A stretch of DNA of 40,839 nt, from NCBI GenBank assembly GCA_000433675.1, contig FR893550.1, forward strand, positions 1 through 40,839. Direction: 5' to 3'. The notes beneath the pieces were generated by a model, which had not been told where the DNA came from, ran no database searches, and saw only the letters and a program-made list of their open reading frames with translations. Origin of the DNA: Clostridium sp. CAG:433. Lineage in GTDB: Bacteria > Bacillota_I > Bacilli_A > RF39 > UBA660. A program made the translations under genes and the position numbers. Every line of letters starts with the position of its first letter. Within the stretch, counting starts at the first letter, position 1. Below, one piece after another: positions 10,301-19,300 of this stretch.

Positions 10301-13300
10301 TAAAAACATATTGTGAAGAATATGAAGGAGCATGTAACTATACATTTAATAAAGATATTCATAATTATGAAGTAACTGTACCATATACAATTAGAGAAAT
10401 TACTATGGTTGTAGATAAAGCACATTATTTCCAAACTACAAAAGGTGATGGAGTATATGCATTATCTGGTGGAAAAAATAATATAAAAGTAGAAGTTACT
10501 AGTGAAGACAAAAAGAATACAAGTAAATGGAACTATGAAATAACAAGAGATATGACTGGTAATGCTGACTTGAAATCATTAAAAGTGATAGATCCAGAAG
10601 TAGAAATTAATTATTCATACAATATTACTGATTACTATATAACAGTACCAAAAGATACTGAACATGTAACACTAGAAGCTATTCCAGATGATGAAAATGC
10701 AACTGTAAAAATAGAAAATCCAGAAACACTTGAATATGGTGACAATTTAATAACAATAACAGTAACCGCAGCAAATAAAAAAGTAAAAGAATATCATATT
10801 ACAGTAAATAGATTACAAAGTAATAATGCATTCTTAAATAATTTTAAAGTTATAAATATAACAAATGATAAGAATGAAGAACTTTCTCTTACTCCTGAGT
10901 TTAATAAGATGAATTTATCTTATGAACTAGAAGTACCAAACGATGTTACTAAGTTAAGACTTGAAGGAGTTGCTGAAGATACAGAGTTCTCAAGCATTGA
11001 AGGACTTGGTGATTTTGACATAAAGGTAGGCGCAAATACATTCAACATAGTAGTAACAGCGCAAGATAAAACATTCTTAACTTATAAATTAAATGTTAAG
11101 AGAAAAGCAAACTCAAATACATTACTTGATTCATTAACAGTAAAAGATCATAATTTTACTGAAAACTTTGAATCAAATAAATATTTATACTATATGTATG
11201 TAGATGGTAGTGTTGAAAGTCTTGATATTACAGCAGTACCATCAGCAGAAACTTCAACATACCAAATAATTGGTAATTATCAAAAATTAGTCGCAGGTAA
11301 AAACGAAATAACAGTTAGAGTAACCGCTGAAGATAAATCAACATGTGACTATAAAATAATTGTTTATAGAACAGGATATAGCGATAATAACTTAGAATCA
11401 TTAACAGTAACAAATGGTTCAGAAAATTATATTCTATCTCCAAATTTTGATCCATTATACGACAAATATACATTAACTCTTCCAAATGATGTATCAAGTG
11501 TAACTTTAACAGCAGTCGCAAATGGACAAAAGAGAGCAAAGATAGGTAGTAGCGCTATATATGTTAAAAAAATTGATTTATTAAAAGAAAATCCAAGTAA
11601 TAATGTAATAACAGTAACAGCAGAAGATGGTACTATCCATACTTATACTGTGGATATTACTCGTGAAATATCAAGTGATAATACATTACAAAGTCTAGAA
11701 GTAAAAAATAATACATTTACTCCAGATTTTGATAAAAATACATTAAATTATACTTTAACAACATATGATACAAGTCTTGATATTTTGGCAGTACCAACAA
11801 ATAAATTTGCTAAAGTATCTATAAGTAATAATAGAAATAATCTAAAAGAAGGATTAAATACTATAACTATAGATGTAACTAGTGAAAACGGAAAAACAAA
11901 AACATATACACTAGATGTAACACTTTTATATGATAGTAATAACTATTTAAAAAGTTTAAATACTAGTGATGGATTAAACGAAGAATTTAATAAAGAAAAA
12001 TTAGATTATACAGCAACAACTGAAAAAGATGAAATAACTATTACACCTTTAGCAGAAAGTACAAAAGCAATAGTAAAAATTACTAATTCAAAAAATGAAA
12101 CAGTTTCAGGAACAACCTTAGTTAGCGCAGGAGAAAATATATTTAATATAACAGTAACTGCTCAAAATGGAGATGTTAGAACATATAAATTAAATGTAAC
12201 TAAAGTACCATCAACTGATTCAAAACTATCTAGTTTAACAACAAATGAAGGATTAAATGAAACATTTGATCCAGATAAATCAGATTACACATTAGATACT
12301 AAGAGTCATGAAATAACTATTCTTCCAGTAGTTCGTGATAAACATTCAAGTTATAAAATATTAGATAGTAATAACAATGAAATAATAGGTGGCAAAGTAA
12401 AATTAGTAACAGGAGACAACAGATATTCTATAGTAGTAACTGCTGAAGATTTAAGCACTACAACATATACTTTAACAGTTACAAGAACTAAAAATAATGT
12501 TGCGACAATAGAATCAGTAGGATTTGGTACTACACCAAAATTTGATAAAAATACATTTAATTATGATACAGTAACAGATGAAACTAGTTTAGACTTTAGT
12601 AATATGGTATTAACAGATCCATATTCTACATATGAAATAACTGGTAACTCTGATTTTACAAATGATAAAACAAGTACAGTAACAGTAAAAGTTAAATCAG
12701 AAGATGAAAAGGTAACAAATACATATACATTTAATGTAACAAAAGTAGTATCAACAGATTCATCATTAAAAGAATTTAAATTAGGTAATTATGAATTTGT
12801 GCCAGAATTTAATAAAGATAAAAAAGAATATGAAGTATTTGTACCAAAAACATTAACAGAAGAAATATTAAAAGTTAAAACAACAAAAAATACTGCGATT
12901 ATAAAGAGTATTACAGTAAACTCAAATTCATTGACACTAACATCAGATCTTGAATATAACAGTAAAATTACTGGATTAAACCCAGCAAAAGGAGATACAA
13001 TTACTGTAATAGTAGAAGCAGAAAATAAAACACAAAGTACATATACTTTAAAAGTAAGTAATGAAGATGAGATAAATAATTACTTATCCACATTAAATGT
13101 GTCTTGCGGAGAACTTACTCCAGCATTTAATAAAGATACAAATGAATATACAGTAATGACAACAAAAGATGTAACAGAATTTACAGTACTCGCAACACCT
13201 GAAGTAACAGAATCAACAGTAACTGGTAATGGAACATATTCATTTAATACAGATAAGAAAAAACAAGTAGTTGAAATAAAAGTAAAATCAAAACGTGGAA

Positions 13301-16300
13301 GTGAAAGAATTTATAAAGTAACTGTTAGAAGACCCGCATCAAATGAATCTAGACTAAATAATTTAACAGTTATAAATGGAGTAATGACTCCAAACTTCCA
13401 AAGTGAAACATATGAATATGATGTAACTGTTCCAAGTTTAATTACAGAATTAAATAAAGATTCATTTACTTATGAATTAATGGATGAAGATGCAAAAATC
13501 TCATTCCCAAGTATGAAATTAAATGTTAATGAAGTAAATAAATATGAAATAACAGTAACATCGGAAGATGAAACAAGTGTAACAAAATATATATTAAATG
13601 TAACAAAAGAGGCATCAAATAGTACAACTATCTCTAGTGTTCACGTAAATGCATTAGGCGAAGAATTAACTTGTGAAGTAAATCAAGATACTAAAACTTG
13701 CGAAATAACAATACCTGCAGATGCGACTAGTTTTGTAGTAAGTGCAGATATACCATATGGCGCAAGTATAAATCCAGAAAATAAAACAAGTTATAATATG
13801 GATATAACAGAAAAAGAAAAAGATATAACTTTAAATGTAACTGCAGAAAATAAAATAAATACTGATTCTTATACACTAAAAATATTAAGAGAAAAATCAA
13901 ATAATGCTTTCCTTAGTTCATTAGAAGTAAATTATACATCTGTAAAAGACTTTAAAAGTGATGTATTATCATATGAAGAAACTGTAATAGGAACATTATC
14001 ACAAGTATTTATAAGTGCAAGTACAAAAGATCCACGTGCTACTATTAAGACAGATCTATCAAATACATTTAAGTTAAATCCTGGAGATAATAATATAGAT
14101 ATTTTAGTAGAAGCAGAAGATGGTACTAAAAAAACTTATACAGTAAATGTAATAAGAAGTACAAGTGAAGATGCAACACTAAAAAGCTTAAGTGTTAATG
14201 GTTATAAATTTAGTGAAAACTTTGATCCAGATGAAACAGAATATACTGTTTTATTCCCAAGAGATAAGACTGAACTAAATAAAACAGAAATATCATATGA
14301 ATTATCAGATCCAATCGCAAGTATATCAATGGATAGTAAATTAAGTATTGATTATGATAAACAATACAATACATTTAATATAACTGTAACTGCGGGTGAT
14401 GGAGTTACTAAAAAAACATATCATATAAATGTAAAACCAATTCCATCAACAAATAATGAAGTAGATCATATCGTGATTAATGGTGATGAAGTAAAAGATG
14501 TAGAAGGAACATTCACATATTCTATATTTGATACTGATACAGAAGCAACTTTATCAGAAATAGTACTTAAAAACGAATATGCAAGTATTTTTGTATTATT
14601 ACCACAAAATATAAAAGCAGATGAAGACTTTACATTTGTAGTAACCGCAGAAGATGGAAGTATAAAAACTTATACAGTTAAATTAATTCAAAATAAAACA
14701 AGAGAATTAAATTTACAAAATATTGAAGTTAACTTTAAAGAAGAAGATGATTGTGACGGAATATGTACATTAGATAAAACATTTGATGAAAATGTATTAG
14801 ACTATGAAATATATATTCCAAATGAACTTGCTTCTTTAGAAAGTTTAATAGTAACACCTAAAAATAATTTACAAAATGTTGTAATAAAAGGTAATGAAAA
14901 CTTTGTAGTAGGTGAAAATATAATAACAATTGTAGTAAGTAATTCATTAAGTGAAACAAAAGAATACAAATTACATGTTATTAAAGAAGCAAATTCAGAT
15001 CCAAACTTAATTGGTATATCATTTAAAATACCAGAACAAGAAATAGAAGGATTTGATGAAAATACTACAGAATATAATGTTGAATTTACAGGACTTACAA
15101 CAGGTAAATATGAACTAGAATATACTAAGAAATTTGATGGTCAAAGAGTTAAAAAGTCAGGAGCAACTGTACTTAATTATGGAAATAATAACATAATAGT
15201 AACAAGTAAATCAGAAAGTTGTTTTAGTTCAGTAAAAACAAGAAAAGGATGTAATGAAAAATCTTATGTAATTCATGCTTACAGAAATGAAGTATATAGT
15301 AACCTTTTATCAGCATTAACTATTTCAACAGGTAATGAAAGTGATTTACTTCAAACATTTAATAAATATAAATTTGATTATGTACTAGAAGTAGATAGCG
15401 AGATAAGTAAAATAAAAGTAGAAGGTACAGCATTTGATTCTGAACACGCAAGCGTTGAAGGTAATGGTGAATATAACTTAAAATTAGGTGACAATGAAAT
15501 TAAAATTACTGTTGTTCCTATAATAGGAGGAAAAAGAACATATACAATAAATGTTGTTAGAAGTTCAAATGATAATGTTAACTTAAGTGATTTAAAAGTT
15601 GTAGGTCACACTATGACTCCAAACTTTAGTAAAACTACCCTTGATTATTATGTAAGCGTTGACAGTGATGTAAATTCATTAGATGTAAAATATACAAAAG
15701 AAGATCCTAATTCAAGTGTTGTTGTTTCAGAAAATGATAATTTAGTAACAGGTGAAAACATTATTAGAGTAGTAGTATTATCTCAAGATAAAACAAGAGG
15801 TAAAACATATAAAATCCATGCAATTAAAGCTGCTAGTGATGAAAATAAACTTAATAATATTAAAGTTTCATCAAAAGAAAATGATACAGAAACTGAATAT
15901 AACCTAGAACCTAAATTTGATCCAGAAAAAAATGAATATAATGTTAATATTCCATCTAATATAAATGTAGTTAATATAGATGTAACTAAGAAAAATATTA
16001 TGGAAACAGTAACAGGAATAGGTACTTATGCACTTAAATATGGAACTAATAAAGTAACAATTGTAGTAACAAGTGAAAGTGGAATAATTAATAATTATAC
16101 TTTAAATATTAATAGAGAATATGAACTTGGTTTATCAGATTTAATAGTAAAAGACTTAATGACAAATGATGAATTTGATCTTACTCCAGAATTTGAATCA
16201 AGCACTTTAGAATATAATGTAACTGTTCCATATGAAACAGAAGATGTATTTGTAGAAGGTACTTTAATAGAACCTGATTGTAATATAACAGGTCTTGGTG

Positions 16301-19300
16301 CTCATGCATTAAATACTGGAGAAAATACTGTAAATATTACGGTTTCATATAAAGATGAAGCAAGTAAAACTTATGTACTTAATATAACAAGAGAAAAAAA
16401 TAATGATAATAGCTTATTAAATTTAAAAGTAGAAGAAGGAATTATTTCACCAGTATTTGATAAAGATACATTAAATTATGAAGTAACAATTCCATATGAA
16501 TTTACAAGTGCAACAATTGATTATACATTAAGTGATCCAAATGCAAGTGTAGAAATAATTAATAATTCTGATTTTGAAGTTGGAATAAGTAAAGACGTAA
16601 TAGTTAGAGTAACTGCAGAAAATGGTGATGTAAAAGACTACATAATTAAGGTAACAAGGGATAAAATGCCAGATGCAAGTAATTATTTAAGCTATATGGC
16701 TGTAGATAACTTTGAATTAGAACCTGAATTTACTAAGAAAAATTTAAATTATGAAGTAGATGTACCTAAAGATACAACAAATATAACACTTCATTTAAAA
16801 GCAGATGATCCAAGATATACAACTGTATCAATTTATAAACTTGGTGAAAGTGCTATGACTGATATAGATGTTACAGAAAAAGATCCATCTATAAATCTTG
16901 ATATAACAAGTAAAGACACAACATTTGTAATTAGAGTAACAAATTATCAAGGTATAACTAGAAACTATCAATTACTTGTATATAGATTAGGTGATGATGA
17001 AGCAAGAATTAAGAGTTTATCATTTAATCACGGTGAATTATCTCCAAAATTTGATAGAGATAAATTTGAATATACACTAGAAGTAGATAGAAGCATAAAT
17101 GCTATAAAAGAAGATGTTATAATGCTTGCTGAAGATTCTACTTATACTATTATAGGAAATAAAAATTTAAAACCTGGAAATAATACAGTATTAATAAAGA
17201 CTTTATCCGCAGATAAAACAACAAGTCTTACATATACAATTACTGTAACAAAGAAATTATCTAGTAATGCATATTTAAGTGATATAGTAACATATCCAGA
17301 TAAAACATTTACATTTAATAAAGAAGACTATACATATAATATGACTGTGCCAAAGAATGTTAATAGCGTTCAAATAATAGGTATTAGAGAAGATAATACA
17401 TCAACAATTACAGGTAATGGAGTATATAATATTACAGGAAATGAATTAATGGTAAATTTAGTAGTAACCGCAGAAGATGGAACATCTAAAATATATACAG
17501 TAACATTTACTAAAGAAAAAGATGATAATGCTAATTTAGCAGAACTTATAATAGATAATGGTGAACTTGTACCAGAATTTAATCCTGATACTTTAGAATA
17601 TAATGTAAAAGTAGAAAATTACATAGATTCAATTAGAGTAACAGGAAAAGCAGAATCAGATTCAAGTACAGTAACTGGATTTGGAGAACATAATTTAGAT
17701 GTTGGAACAAACAAGATAACAATCACAGTAACAAGCGAAAGTGGAAATAAAAAAGATTACATAATAAATGTAACTAGAAAATCAAATACAAGAAATACAC
17801 TTGAATCACTTGTAATTAGTGATGAAAATAGAAGTTATGCATTAAATCCAGAATTTGATAAAGATACAGAAAATTATACTGTAGAATTACCAAGATACTT
17901 AAAAGAAGTAACAGTAACTGCTAAAGCAGAAGATGAATCTAGTACAGTAACAGGAACAGGACTAGTATCTATAGATGGTAAAGACAAAATAGTAGTAACA
18001 GTAACAAGTGAATCAGGAGAAGAAAAAACTTATACTGTGGATATCATAAGAGTTAAATCAAGTATCGCATATATAAAATCATTAGTTGTAAAAAATGGTG
18101 AAATAGATAAAGAATTTGATAAGAAAACTTATGATTACACCGTAAATGTAAATGAAGATGTTACATCCCTTGATATGGATATAACACTAGAAGACCCTAA
18201 TTCAAGTTATGAAGTAATAGGTAATAAGAACTTATCATCAGGAGAAAATATAATAAAAATAAAAGTAACTAGTGAAGATGGAAATACTACTAAGTTATAC
18301 ACAGTAAAAGTAATTAAAGGACTAAGCACAAATAATGACTTATCAATGATAAAAGTAAATGGTAATAATGTGGAAAACTTTAATAAAGATACTTTAGAAT
18401 ATAATTTAACTGTTGAAAACAGTACTGAATTTGCATTAATTGAGTATATTAAAGAAAATATAAAATCCACAGTAAAAGGTGATGGAACATATTCATTAGT
18501 AGAAGGAGAAAATATTATAAATATTACTGTAACAAGTGAATCAGGTAGTGAAAAGACTTATAAATTAAACATTTATAGAAAATATGATGATACACTAACA
18601 TCTATTGAAACAAATAGAGGTGAAGTATCTCCTACATTTAATAAAAATATAACTGAATATACACTTACTCTTCCAAATAGTGTTAAAGATATAAATGTAA
18701 AGGGAATAGCTTCTTCAAAAGAAAGTACAGTAGATGGAAACAATACATATGATTTATTACCAGGAGAAAACATAATAACTCTTACAGTTACTACAAAAGA
18801 TAATAATAAAAAAACATATACATTAATAGTAACAAGAGAAGCAAGTGATAATAACTACTTAAGTAGATTAAGTATTTCAGAAGGTGTATTATCTCCAACA
18901 TTTAATAAAGATAAGACAGATTATACAAGTGTTATACCAAATGAATATGATCATGTAACAATTGATTATGAAACTATGGATAAAGAAGCAACTGTTCAAA
19001 TAATAGGTAATGAAAACTTAGTAGAAGGAGAAAATACTATAACAGTAAGAGTAACATCTACTAGTAAAAAAGTAAGAGATTACGTATTAACTATAACAAA
19101 ACAAGCAAAAGAAAATTACAGTAATTACTTAACAGATTTATCAGTAGATCCTGGTGAACTTGATCCAGTATTTAATAAAGAAACAAATACATATAATGTA
19201 ACTGTTCCAAATAGTGCAAGTGTTATAACAGTAAGTGGTGTAAGAGAAAGTAATGAAGCTACTGTAAACGGATTTGGAAGACATGAACTTTCTAGTAACA